From NCBI RefSeq assembly GCF_937927635.1, contig NZ_CALBRW010000024.1, positions 1-64,000 of the forward strand: 64,000 bases of DNA, written 5' to 3'. The position numbers were made by a program, and so were the translations under genes. Source of the stretch: an uncultured Microbacterium sp. (lineage in GTDB: Bacteria > Actinomycetota > Actinomycetes > Actinomycetales > Microbacteriaceae). Positions 30,784 to 39,015 of this stretch are shown here, one piece after another (positions within the stretch are counted from its first letter, which is position 1; the number at the start of each line of letters is the position of its first letter). The notes beneath the pieces were generated by a model. The model was not told the DNA's origin. It saw nothing but the letters and a program-made list of their open reading frames with translations, and searched no databases.

Positions 30784-31140
30784 ATGAAGGTCATCAAGCT
30801 CAACACGAATGGCACGGTCGAGCAGCTCACCATCGACGACGAGCACAAGCTCACCGGCCTGCAGCAGCTCGTCGGCGGAGACGTGCAGTCGATCGCTCTC
30901 ACCGGGAAGCTCGACCTCGTCATGCACGAGGAGGCGAAGTTCATCCGCGGGCACAAGGCCAACCCGGTCGCGAGCCGGCTGCTGCGGCACTTCGACATCC
31001 CGCTGCTGCCCGGCGACTACATCGCCGGCGACGCGGCCCTGGTCGGGGTCGACGGCCCGGACTGGATCTCGGTTCCCGACTCCACTGCAGGAACGATCGA
31101 GTTCCTCGGCTTCCAGATCACCCAGAAGGACGACGCATGA
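30784..31140 (+). CDS. DUF3846 domain-containing protein, 118 aa
   Basis: The pattern LVGGDVQSIALTGKLDLVMHEEAKF (split), NPVASRLL and PGDYIAGDAALVGVDG matches DUF3846, a small plasmid/phage-associated family of unknown function. ATAGGAGTTCCACA precedes the ATG. Initiation at 30751 would add MSSQLPDRSST. Overlaps the next gene by ATGA. Confidence 0.8.
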   Translation: MKVIKLNTNGTVEQLTIDDEHKLTGLQQLVGGDVQSIALTGKLDLVMHEEAKFIRGHKANPVASRLLRHFDIPLLPGDYIAGDAALVGVDGPDWISVPDSTAGTIEFLGFQITQKDDA

Positions 31141-31571
31141 GCATCGACACGACAGCGCTGAGGTCGCGGCTTCGCGGCCTCAGCGCCACCCTCAAGAAGA
31201 TCGACGACGAGCAGCGGGCGCTCCGCGAGGAGCAGCTCGAGCAGCTGCGGATCGCACTCGCCCACCGCGGCACCGTCGGCGAGGTCGCACAGGCGAGCGG
31301 GCTGAGCCGCGCGTACCTGCACAAGATCGAGCTGCACCTGCAGCGCGGATCCGTCGATGACCCGGCGACGCATGACAAGGCGATCGCACGGGCGGGCGAG
31401 ATCCGCGACCAGATCGCGCAGCTCGAGCAGGACGCCGGCGACGCTCGAGCAGAACGGGATCAGGTGATCCGTGAGCTCGGGCCGGCGATGAGCACGGCCG
31501 AGATCGCGACGGATGCCGGGATCTCCGGCGAGCGTGCCCGGCTGATCCTGCAGCAGCCCGCCAAGGCGTAG
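31137..31571 (+). CDS. HTH and coiled-coil protein, 144 aa
   Basis: A coiled-coil-like head (RLRGLSATLKKIDDEQRALREEQLEQL) is followed by an HTH (GTVGEVAQASGLSRAYLHKI) and a second one at the C-terminus (STAEIATDAGISGERARLIL). Probable DNA-binding protein; targets unknown. ATGA-coupled to the DUF3846 gene. Confidence 0.65.
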   Translation: MSIDTTALRSRLRGLSATLKKIDDEQRALREEQLEQLRIALAHRGTVGEVAQASGLSRAYLHKIELHLQRGSVDDPATHDKAIARAGEIRDQIAQLEQDAGDARAERDQVIRELGPAMSTAEIATDAGISGERARLILQQPAKA

Positions 31572-31578
31572 ACGGGGT

Positions 31579-32181
31579 TCAGTTCTCGCAGGCGCGTTCG
31601 GCAGCGTCCAGCTGCAGCATCGCCGTGACGATGACGCGCTGCGCTCCGTCGAGCAGTTCGAGCACGTCGTCTCGCGACATGGTCCCACCGAGCGCCGCGG
31701 CGGCGCGTCGCAGCTCGTCGGCCAGGTGGAAGAGGCGTGAGCTCTGGGCGAGGCCGGACAGAGCCGCGGCGCGGGCAGCTTGCCGGTCGGCGGACTGCGC
31801 GAGGTCGGCGACCGTCTCCCGCAGGGAGGAGTGCTCCTGGCGGCGGCGTTCCTGCTCGAGCTCCGTGGGGTGGGCCTGCCGCCACGGCTCGAGGGTGTCG
31901 TCGGTGAGGATCATCAGTTCCCATCTTGAGTGATCGGGTTTGGGTCGTACCAGGTCGTGCACCGCGATCTGCACCAAGTGCCGGGCGCAGAAGAACAGCT
32001 CGCAGCCGTCGTCGACGCCATGGGCGGTGCAGCGGAAGTCGCGGCCGCGGTTAATCTCCGCGGCACAGGTGGGCCAGTCGCAGTAAGCCGGGACGCGCGA
32101 GCCCGCCCACCGGTCGGCCGACCAGTCTCGGTAGATCTCATCGCTCACGGCCGCGGCGGCCGAGTGGTGGAGGGCAGACAC
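31579..32181 (-). CDS. Hypothetical zinc-finger protein, 200 aa
   Basis: Cysteines and histidines in CDWPTCAAEINRGRDFRC and CELFFCARHLVQI suggest a zinc-binding head, followed by an acidic helical C-terminal half (TELEQERRRQEHSSLRETVADL). Last gene of the long minus-strand unit that begins at 36173. Function unknown. Confidence 0.6.
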   Translation of the reverse strand: MSALHHSAAAAVSDEIYRDWSADRWAGSRVPAYCDWPTCAAEINRGRDFRCTAHGVDDGCELFFCARHLVQIAVHDLVRPKPDHSRWELMILTDDTLEPWRQAHPTELEQERRRQEHSSLRETVADLAQSADRQAARAAALSGLAQSSRLFHLADELRRAAAALGGTMSRDDVLELLDGAQRVIVTAMLQLDAAERACEN

Positions 32182-32183
32182 GA

Positions 32184-32723
32184 TTAGCTCGCCGCCGGCT
32201 CGAAGGTCAAAGCGCCCGCCGTGCGCATGGTCTGGGCCAGCGCCGCGGCCTCGGCGACGACGTCGACCGTGACGCCGGCGGCACTGGTGTGCTCGACCTC
32301 GTCGACCAGCTGCTGCAGGGTGCGGTCGCCGTCAACCAGGCGCAGGATGCGGCCGCCCATCGCAGACACGACCGTCTCCCCGCCGGCATCGCCGAACCTC
32401 ACGGTGCAGTCGGCGCCGAGGTGCTCGGCCAGGGTCAGCGGGCGCCGAGCGACGGCGACGACCGGAAGCCCGTGCGAGACCGGGCACACGGCCACGATGC
32501 TGCTGTCGTGCAGGGCGCCAAGCAGCTCCCGGTCGGTCGCGGTCAGGTCCCGGTAGAGGGCGCGGATGTCCAACGCGGTGAGGTACTCGTCGACGTCGGA
32601 GCTGATCGTGTACTCGTGCTTCGTCGCGCCGGGACGATCGCCGATCGTGAGTCGGATCCCGGCAGCGGTGCGGGTGGTGTAGCCGAGCGGCACAACCCGC
32701 ACCGGCTCCGTAAAGGTGGTCAT
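32184..32723 (-). CDS. Hypothetical protein, 179 aa
   Basis: Soluble protein (MTTFTEPVRVVPLGYTTRTA) with no recognised domain. Its start overlaps the stop of the upstream gene by ATGA and it is two bases from the gene after it, so it is translated as part of the operon. Confidence 0.6.
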   Translation of the reverse strand: MTTFTEPVRVVPLGYTTRTAAGIRLTIGDRPGATKHEYTISSDVDEYLTALDIRALYRDLTATDRELLGALHDSSIVAVCPVSHGLPVVAVARRPLTLAEHLGADCTVRFGDAGGETVVSAMGGRILRLVDGDRTLQQLVDEVEHTSAAGVTVDVVAEAAALAQTMRTAGALTFEPAAS

Positions 32724-33532
32724 CAGAACAGCGCTTCCGCCTCGACGCGCTCCTCCACCACCGGGCGCATGAGGGTCTGGAATCGGGCATTGCGGATGCT
32801 GCCGGCGGCGCGGAGCTCCGACCGGATCGCGGTCATCACCAGATCGTCGGTCTCGTCGAGGATCGTGCGGGCGCGCTGCGCGGCAGCCGTGATGAGCGCG
32901 GCGGCGTCGGCCGTGGCGGATCCCGCGGCGGCGCGGCGGATGACGATCTCCTCGGCCGTGCGCGAGATCTCCTCGAACCAGGTGCAGCGCTGCTCGTAGC
33001 CCAGCCAGTCGTGGCTGGTGAGCGACGGGTTGGCGAGCTGCACGGTGAGGCGGTCAAAGGCCTGATCGGCTGCGGAGGGACCGCCGGTGAGCGTCACGGT
33101 TCGCGACCACTGCACGTCGCCGCCGTCGATGATCCCCAGTTGCAGGTCGAGGTCTTCGGCGCCGATCCGCTGCGCGACGACACCCTGCGCGACCAAGTCG
33201 CGGGCGATCACCGCGCGGCCGCGCCGCTCGGTGGGGTCGGCGCGCACAACGCGCATCACGGTCCGGATCAGACCGGCGATCGCGCCAACGATGGCGCCCA
33301 GCCAGAGGAAGACGGACCATGCTCCCCAGGCCTCGTAGAAGGAGGTGAACGGGATCGGGCCGGCGAGGTTCACGACCAGTATGACCAGGCCGGCGGCGGC
33401 CGTGCCGAGGATCCCGAAGCCGAAGGTGAAGAACCCGATGTAGAGCAGTGCCGCGGCGGATACTGCGGCGATGCGGCCGGTGAAGCGGGTGCGCGGGTGG
33501 GAGTCCAGCCAGGTCTGAATGCGGTCGGTCAC
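32723..33532 (-). CDS. Membrane protein with cytoplasmic domain, 269 aa
   Basis: Two or three hydrophobic helices at about residues 18-75 (AAALLYIGFFTFGFGILG, AGLVILVVNLAGPIPF) and near 85-105 (SVFLWLGAIVGAIAGLI), then a long cytoplasmic helical region. GTG 33532 follows GGAGCAACTC and overlaps the preceding stop. Possibly a transfer accessory protein. Confidence 0.6.
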   Translation of the reverse strand: MTDRIQTWLDSHPRTRFTGRIAAVSAAALLYIGFFTFGFGILGTAAAGLVILVVNLAGPIPFTSFYEAWGAWSVFLWLGAIVGAIAGLIRTVMRVVRADPTERRGRAVIARDLVAQGVVAQRIGAEDLDLQLGIIDGGDVQWSRTVTLTGGPSAADQAFDRLTVQLANPSLTSHDWLGYEQRCTWFEEISRTAEEIVIRRAAAGSATADAAALITAAAQRARTILDETDDLVMTAIRSELRAAGSIRNARFQTLMRPVVEERVEAEALF

Positions 33533-34071
33533 GAGTTGCTCCTTGCTTGGTTGGTGGTGGAGAGGTCGTCGTAGGCGCGCGCCCATTCGGCTTCGTGGTC
33601 GACCGGGCTTAGGTCTGCGGACTCGAGCGCGCTGAGCCGGTCGGCGTACTGCTCGAGGAGGCCCATGTCGCCGAAGAACCGTGGCCCGCTCTTGGTTCCC
33701 CGTACTCTGACGCGGATGCCGTGGGCGTTGGTGAGCGTCGGCCGGGCGAGTAGCCAGGCCCCGGTGACGATCGCGGCGGTGACGAAGGCCCCGAACCCGA
33801 GCGACCACCAGATTCCGCCGGCGCGGATCGGTGCCGGCGGGAGGAGCACCGCGAGCACGGCGACAAACATCCACAGCTTGTTGACGACGAGCTGGCAGTA
33901 GACGCCGACCTTGGCGCGCTCGGTCGCGGTTGTTCCCGGACGGAAGACGAGCAACTGGATGGTGGCGCTCCCGAAGGTCTGCGCACTGATGCGGTCGAAG
34001 TCGATCCGTCCGCTGCGGAACGATTCCTTCGGCCTTGAGGGGCGTGGGTCTCGGTTGTGGAAGGTGACCAT
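33529..34071 (-). CDS. Membrane protein, 180 aa
   Basis: Two hydrophobic segments in the middle (LWMFVAVLAVLLPPAPI and SLGFGAFVTAAIVTGAWLLA) with soluble ends. The start overlaps the stop of the small gene upstream (TGATG) and its stop overlaps the next GTG start. No family recognised. Confidence 0.6.
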   Translation of the reverse strand: MVTFHNRDPRPSRPKESFRSGRIDFDRISAQTFGSATIQLLVFRPGTTATERAKVGVYCQLVVNKLWMFVAVLAVLLPPAPIRAGGIWWSLGFGAFVTAAIVTGAWLLARPTLTNAHGIRVRVRGTKSGPRFFGDMGLLEQYADRLSALESADLSPVDHEAEWARAYDDLSTTNQARSNS

Positions 34072-34235
34072 CAGCGCACCGCCCCTGCGAGAGCGAGCTG
34101 TGCCTCGTCCGACCGGCGAGCGGCTTTGCAGTCCTCGCACGTGACGGTGGCCCAGCTGTGGTCAATCGCGGAGTCTCGTCGGCCGCACGCGGCGCGGCTG
34201 CCCTCCATGGGTCCGTGGATCTTGCTGTCGCTCAT
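34071..34235 (-). CDS. Small zinc-finger protein, 54 aa
   Basis: MSDSKIHGPMEGSRAACGRR... ends with WATVTCEDCKAARRS. The C-G...VTCxxC arrangement is typical of very small actinobacterial phage/plasmid zinc-finger proteins. It is linked to both neighbours by overlapping start/stop codons (ATGA before, TGATG after), which supports it as a real gene. Confidence 0.6.
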   Translation of the reverse strand: MSDSKIHGPMEGSRAACGRRDSAIDHSWATVTCEDCKAARRSDEAQLALAGAVR

Positions 34236-34807
34236 CAGTGCTCTCCTCGGTGAATGACGACGACCTGGCCGCCGGTCTGGGCGTCGTAGAAGGTCGCGAT
34301 GCCGGCGGCGGACGAGGCGGCGCGGGCGGCGCTGGCGTCCGTGTAGCGGTCGGCGCCGGACTCGGTCAGGACGTAGAACCCGAGCGCCGGCGTCTCGGTG
34401 ACCTCGGCAGCAGCGGCAGGGTGGCGGAGCCGGCGCACCGCCTTGTCGGCTTCGCGCGCCTCGTCGACCGCGGATCCGCCGCGGGCACGGGCGAGCGCTC
34501 GCTTCTGATCGACGCGGGTGATCCGCCCGATCGCGAGGCGGGTGCGCAGCTCGTCGACGTCGACCGCGGAGGGATCATCGGCGGCGGCGATCGCGGCGCG
34601 CAGATCGGACTGGCCTCGAGGCGAGGAGTCGTAGGCGGCGAGCTTGCGAGCGGCCTTCTCCTCCGCCAGCTGCAGGCGCTGCTGGGCGGCGGCGTCGTCG
34701 GGTCGCTCGGCCGCCTCGAGCTGCGCCGTGGTGCGGCGCTCCTCAGCAGCCTGCAGCTCCTTGATCGTGTCGGCGCTGCAGCGGGCTCCGGGGCGCGGGT
34801 CGCACAT
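34235..34807 (-). CDS. Helical hypothetical protein, 190 aa
   Basis: MCDPRPGARCSADTIKELQAA opens a protein dominated by charged, coiled-coil-like helices (QLEAAERPDDAAAQQRLQL). The C-terminal part (GFYVLTESGADRYTDAS, QTGGQVVVIHRG) looks like a small beta domain. Overlaps the next start by ATGA. Unknown role. Confidence 0.6.
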   Translation of the reverse strand: MCDPRPGARCSADTIKELQAAEERRTTAQLEAAERPDDAAAQQRLQLAEEKAARKLAAYDSSPRGQSDLRAAIAAADDPSAVDVDELRTRLAIGRITRVDQKRALARARGGSAVDEAREADKAVRRLRHPAAAAEVTETPALGFYVLTESGADRYTDASAARAASSAAGIATFYDAQTGGQVVVIHRGEH

Positions 34808-34811
34808 CGAG

Positions 34812-35105
34812 TTACCGCCCTTCGCGGCGGCGGCGAGAGCGGGCGATCGCGATCGACCCGGCCACGAACAGCATGAAGATGCCGGCGAGGATCAGGGTCC
34901 GCCAGATGTCCAGGCCGACACCGTCCATGAGCGGGATCAGAACCGCATCGCCGCGGACGAGGACGCCCCACTGGACGGCGAGCTCACGGGCCGGGGCGAC
35001 GAAGGTGCCGAGGGAGAACAGCCCCATGCCGGACACTCCGGTGAGGAGCATCAGGAGGGCGATCCAGTCGTCTGTGGTGTCGGGCTGCTGCTGGGTGTTG
35101 GCCAT
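34812..35105 (-). CDS. Small membrane protein, 97 aa
   Basis: Hydrophobic segments at about residues 15-38 (ALLMLLTGVSGMGLFSLGTF) and 68-88 (LILAGIFMLFVAGSIAIA) with a basic C-terminal tail SRRRREGR. CATG start after GAAAGGAACCGG. Part of the unit starting at 36173. Confidence 0.65.
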   Translation of the reverse strand: MANTQQQPDTTDDWIALLMLLTGVSGMGLFSLGTFVAPARELAVQWGVLVRGDAVLIPLMDGVGLDIWRTLILAGIFMLFVAGSIAIARSRRRREGR

Positions 35106-35126
35106 GGTCCGGTTCCTTTCGGGTGG

Positions 35127-36173
35127 TCAGTGCTCGGTGATCTCGTTGCCGAGGACGGCGATCGTGCTCGTGGAGCACTGCTCCTTGCTGATCGGCTTCT
35201 GGATCACGAGCGGGGAGTTGTAGATCGTCGTGGTGCAGGTCTTCTCGGTTGTGAGCTGCCAGTCGTCTCCGTACCTGTAGCGCGACGTCGAGAAGGTGCG
35301 GACTCCGTCGTCGGTCTCGACCAGGCCGGAGACCTCGGCCGAGGTGCCACCGAGGAAGATGCCGAAGTAGCTGCCGGACTTGAAGGTGACGGACAAGGGG
35401 ACGATCGTCTCGGTGGTGACGGCGGTCGGCTGCGGCTCACCAGGCGCCTCGAACCAGATCCGGAACATGGGCGCGGACAGCCCGAGGCCGACCGCGGCGA
35501 CGACGAGCGCCATGGCGCCGGCACTGAGCATCAGCCAGAACCCGCCCACATCGAGCCGCCGGCCGAGGGACTTCTCGCGAAGGGCCTTGCGCAGGATCGC
35601 AGGGACGGTGAGGGCGACGAGGATCCCGATCGCCCACCAACCCGCCGCGGTGAACCCCTGCACGTTGTCCGTGCCGGGGAACCTCCACCCGGCGAGCAGC
35701 AGGAGCGTGATGATGGCTGCTCCGACGATGACGACTCCCCGGCCGATCGCCTTTCGCTCGTCGAGGTCCTCGAGCTCGTCGAGGAAGCGCGCCGGCTGTT
35801 CGGTGGCTGAGGGCGATGAGGCGGGGTCGTCGGATCCGGATGCAAGGGTTTCAGGAGTGGGCGCCGGGTCGATCGTCGCTGTGGCTGCTGGTGGGAAGTA
35901 GTCGAAGATGTCCGCGCGCGACTCCGCAACTCGGGGTGTGTGCACCGAGCGTGCATCGACGTCGAGGTACCGGGTCTTCGCGGGCGCGGCGGCTGCCTGC
36001 TGCACGGGAGAGGGCGACTCAGTGCGGGGCGCAGGCTTCGAGATAGGAGGACGGCGCAGCGCGAGATACAGCAGACACAGCGGGAGGCCGGCGAGGAGGA
36101 GGTATGGGAAGTACTCGTAACCGGCGAAGGCGGTGCCGAAGAGGTCGACCTCGTCTGTGGCCTGAGCGAACAT
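35127..36173 (-). CDS. Membrane protein with multiple helices, 348 aa
   Basis: One helix near the N-terminus (YFPYLLLAGLPLCLLYLAL), a long Pro/Ala/acidic linker, then three helices (VVIVGAAIITLLLLAGW, WWAIGILVALTVPAI, LMLSAGAMALVVAAVGLGL) and an external beta-rich domain with two cysteines (KTCTTTIYNS, KEQCSTS). The start ATG 36173 is preferred because GGAG lies 8 bases before it. The upstream in-frame ATG at 36227 overlaps the promoter. First gene of a minus-strand operon. Confidence 0.65.
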   Translation of the reverse strand: MFAQATDEVDLFGTAFAGYEYFPYLLLAGLPLCLLYLALRRPPISKPAPRTESPSPVQQAAAAPAKTRYLDVDARSVHTPRVAESRADIFDYFPPAATATIDPAPTPETLASGSDDPASSPSATEQPARFLDELEDLDERKAIGRGVVIVGAAIITLLLLAGWRFPGTDNVQGFTAAGWWAIGILVALTVPAILRKALREKSLGRRLDVGGFWLMLSAGAMALVVAAVGLGLSAPMFRIWFEAPGEPQPTAVTTETIVPLSVTFKSGSYFGIFLGGTSAEVSGLVETDDGVRTFSTSRYRYGDDWQLTTEKTCTTTIYNSPLVIQKPISKEQCSTSTIAVLGNEITEH

Positions 36174-36183
36174 CCGTGACGCT

Positions 36184-36230
36184 CCTATGGGTGGTGCGGT
36201 CGCGGGGTTGCGACCGTCACCACCCATAGG
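36184..36230. repeat. Long hairpin in the 5' UTR, overlapping the -10
   Basis: Perfect 12-bp outer arms (CCTATGGGTGGT at 36184 and its complement at 36219) and perfect 7-bp inner arms (CGGTCGC/GCGACCG) make a stem of about 20 pairs with a GGGGTT loop. The right arm contains the -10-like CACCTATGG of the minus-strand promoter. The stem ends just before the ribosome site of the gene at 36173. Confidence 0.85.
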
Positions 36231-36254
36231 TGCGTGGATCGGCTCAGATCGGAC
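36224..36254 (-). promoter_or_regulatory. GTCCGAT-type promoter, copy B
   Basis: Minus strand GTCCGAT (36254-36248), 15-base spacer, CACCTATGG (36232-36224). An A-rich block GAAAAAAGACGAAACC lies just upstream. Drives the operon starting at 36173. Confidence 0.75.
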
Positions 36255-36272
36255 AGCCGGTTTCGTCTTTTT

Positions 36273-38714
36273 TCAGGAGAGGATCGCGGAGACGCTCTCG
36301 GCCTCGGGGACGGTCATGGTCCGGCCGTCGCCGTCCTCGGTGATGTAGGAGATCGAGAGGCAGTCGGGCCCGTTGGTGTCGACGTCGATGGCGTCGATCG
36401 TGGCGCGGCAGGAGATCCCGTCGACGTCGACGAGGATGTCCATTCCCACTTCGAGCTCTGCGACCGCGACGTCGAAGGTCTGGATGTCGGTGCCGCCGCG
36501 GTCGGTGATCTCTTCGACCTCGGTCGGCACGAACCTCACGTTCTCGGACGGGCGGGGACGGCGCCGCTTCGCAGGCGTCTCGACGGGTGCCGGCGACGCG
36601 GGCGGCGCCGTCGGCTCGGCGGCGGGTTGCGGCGCTTCGCCGCGCAGCTGGGCGAGGACGGTGGGGAGCTCGTCCGGTCCGACAAGGACCTCGCGCCCCT
36701 TCGAGCCACGAGCGCGGCCGAGGATCTTCTGCTCCTCGAGCAGCTCCGTGATCCGGGTGGCCTTGGCGAATCCGACGCGGAGCTTGCGCTGCAGCATGGC
36801 GGTGGATCCGAACTGGGACGTGATGATGAGCTCGGCCGCGGCGAGCAGCAGCTCGAGGTCTTCGCCGGTGGCGACTGGTTCGGCGCTCTCCTGGTCGTCG
36901 GCACCCTTCTCGACGTCGTCGACCTGGTCGTCGGACTCGTCAAGGTCGTCGAGCTCGTCGAGCTCGTCATCGTCGTCGTGTTCGTCGTCGACGACCACAC
37001 GCGCGCGGGGATCCACGAACCCGGGATCGTCGGGGAGCAGGATGCCGAGGCCGTGGAGGATCTCGCGGTCGGCGTCGTTGATGCCGGGTGCCAGCTTCGG
37101 GGTCCAGTAGATCTGCGCGTGCTCGGGCTGCATGCCCATGCCGACGCTGACCCAGGCGCGGCCGGGTCGGTTCTCGAGGCCGGAGACGGCGGCGAGGCTG
37201 CCGAAGGTCATCATCGACGTGGACTGCTCGAGGTTGCGCAGCGCGATGCGGACCGCGAACTGGGATCGGCTCGAGGTGCTCAGCCAGGACGAGGCGGCCT
37301 GCTGGGAGGCGAGGATGACGTGCACCCGTCCCTCTCGGCCGAGGCGGAGGATGGATCCGAATGCGGTCATCACCGGGTGGGTGCTGCCGGTGGGTGCCTT
37401 CTCGAGGCCGAACCGCTGCATCCAGTCGAGTTTGCCGTCGCCGGATCGCCACCAGTCGTTGAGCATGTCGACCATCTCCTCGCCCTCGTCGACGACGAGG
37501 ATGAGCGGGTTGAGCTCAGCACGCAGGTGGGGGCCGTTCTTCTCGAGGTACTCGTAGCGGTCGTCCATCTTCTGCTTGACGCCGAGGATGTAGTCGACGA
37601 TCGCGGACTCGCGGGTGGCGGCGCGCTTGGCGCCGGGGATCAGGTCGAGGTTGAACAGGCCGAGCCTCTTGGGGTCGATCGGCCAGACCTCGGCGGCGAT
37701 CGCCTCTTCGTCACGGACCCACTGGCCGAAGGCGTCTCGACGGAGCCCGTTCGGGAGGGCGGTGAGGATCGACAGCAGCAGGACGGTCTTTCCACCACCG
37801 GTGCCACCGACGATGAGGACGTGCGGGAGCGGGTCGTCGAGGTTCCAGATGCAGGGGGTGCCGTCGCGGAACTGTCCGAACGCGACCTTCATCGGCTCGG
37901 CGTCATCGCGGGCCGGGTGAGGAATGACATCCGGGAACGGGACGAGCGGTGCGGACACTGCCCGCTCCTGGGTGAAGTCGAACTCGGTGTCGAAGGGCTC
38001 GCCGACGGCGATCTGGATCGCGTCAGTCAGTTTCTTCTGGATGAACTTCGTGCTGACGCGGGAGGTCTGCGACGAAGGCCAGCGCAGCTGGATCGCGGAG
38101 ATCTCGTCGGTCTCGCTGCGGGTGATGTCTCGAACGGTCATGCCCGGGACGATCGACTGGACGATGCTCTCCATCTTCGAGTGATCCCGGTCGGGGGCGG
38201 CGGCCTCCTCCGTGGTGTCGAGCTCGAGGGTGACGACGCACGTCTTGGAGTTGTTCTTCTTGATCCGGTACGGGATGCCCATCCGGTTCGTGACCTGCCC
38301 GACCAGCGACTCGAGGAACTTCGGGTCGGCATCGACGACGTCGGCCGGGTAAGTGATTCTGATCCGGGTCGGATATCCGATCCATCCGCCCTTCCATCGT
38401 GACGGGCGGACCAGATCGCGGGTCGGCGCGGCGGCGCGGACGACAGCGTTGACGGCCTCGATCATCTTGTCGATGGAGCGACCCCGCATCCACCGGCGCA
38501 CACCGAAGACGATCACGAGCGCGCTGGTCACTGCGGCGGCCGTCATCGTGATCGGGATCATCTTGTCGTTGCCGGTGACCCCGTAGATCCCGATCACGAT
38601 GACCGAGGCACCGAGGATCAGAGCCAGCCGGCCGGGCCAGATCCATGGGCGACGCGGTAGCGCCCGGACGGCGATTTCCTCGACCACTTCGGGCCGGATC
38701 TCGGTGCGCAACAT
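36273..38714 (-). CDS. FtsK/TcpA-like conjugative coupling ATPase, 813 aa
   Basis: Two N-terminal hydrophobic segments (LALILGASVIVIGIYG and IPITMTAAAVTSALVIVFG) precede an FtsK/SpoIIIE-type motor with Walker A GGTGGGKTVLL (near residue 300) and Walker B ILVVDEGEEM (near 405). A C-terminal FtsK-gamma-like winged helix (AAELIITSQFGSTAMLQRKL) follows at about 618-680. TcpA-type proteins pump DNA into the Gram-positive type IV channel. ATG 38714 is chosen for GAGGAG at -5; ATG at 38741 is an alternative. Own promoter, copy C. Confidence 0.85.
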   Translation of the reverse strand: MLRTEIRPEVVEEIAVRALPRRPWIWPGRLALILGASVIVIGIYGVTGNDKMIPITMTAAAVTSALVIVFGVRRWMRGRSIDKMIEAVNAVVRAAAPTRDLVRPSRWKGGWIGYPTRIRITYPADVVDADPKFLESLVGQVTNRMGIPYRIKKNNSKTCVVTLELDTTEEAAAPDRDHSKMESIVQSIVPGMTVRDITRSETDEISAIQLRWPSSQTSRVSTKFIQKKLTDAIQIAVGEPFDTEFDFTQERAVSAPLVPFPDVIPHPARDDAEPMKVAFGQFRDGTPCIWNLDDPLPHVLIVGGTGGGKTVLLLSILTALPNGLRRDAFGQWVRDEEAIAAEVWPIDPKRLGLFNLDLIPGAKRAATRESAIVDYILGVKQKMDDRYEYLEKNGPHLRAELNPLILVVDEGEEMVDMLNDWWRSGDGKLDWMQRFGLEKAPTGSTHPVMTAFGSILRLGREGRVHVILASQQAASSWLSTSSRSQFAVRIALRNLEQSTSMMTFGSLAAVSGLENRPGRAWVSVGMGMQPEHAQIYWTPKLAPGINDADREILHGLGILLPDDPGFVDPRARVVVDDEHDDDDELDELDDLDESDDQVDDVEKGADDQESAEPVATGEDLELLLAAAELIITSQFGSTAMLQRKLRVGFAKATRITELLEEQKILGRARGSKGREVLVGPDELPTVLAQLRGEAPQPAAEPTAPPASPAPVETPAKRRRPRPSENVRFVPTEVEEITDRGGTDIQTFDVAVAELEVGMDILVDVDGISCRATIDAIDVDTNGPDCLSISYITEDGDGRTMTVPEAESVSAILS

Positions 38715-38755
38715 CGTCTCCTCGCATCCCGACGCCAACATGGCGCCTCTTAGAT

Positions 38756-38787
38756 GCATAGGTATCGCCAACCCCTCTAGATCGGAC
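38756..38787 (-). promoter_or_regulatory. GTCCGAT-type promoter, copy C
   Basis: Minus strand GTCCGAT (38787-38781), 16-base spacer, TACCTATGC (38764-38756), upstream of the coupling-ATPase gene. Confidence 0.7.
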
Positions 38788-39015
38788 ACGCCAATGAGAA
38801 ATCAGGGCTTGCCTACTTGGCACCTACTTGACAGCTGTGTTACGCTCGCCTGCGTTCGAAGATAAGCGGAGCGAGCGAATCCCAGCAGCAAGAGAGATAG
38901 AAGCGAGACGCCTCCCAGACGTTCAAGGGTCGCCAGGTTCACGCCAACTCGCTGCATACCTCGCATCCACCAGGCGCAAGCCCTCTCGCCGTCTCGTCTG
39001 AGACGGGAACCCCAG
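38788..39015. other. Intergenic region
   Basis: No frame here is convincing. A TTGACA sits at 38829-38834 on the plus strand without a good -10, and the region is lower in G+C than its surroundings. It could hold a small RNA, but nothing decisive is seen. Confidence 0.4.

Noticed and set aside
38829..38834. Small RNA promoter in the 38788-39015 gap
   Set aside because: TTGACA lacks a convincing -10 at 16-18 bp and no terminator follows; not enough to call a gene.
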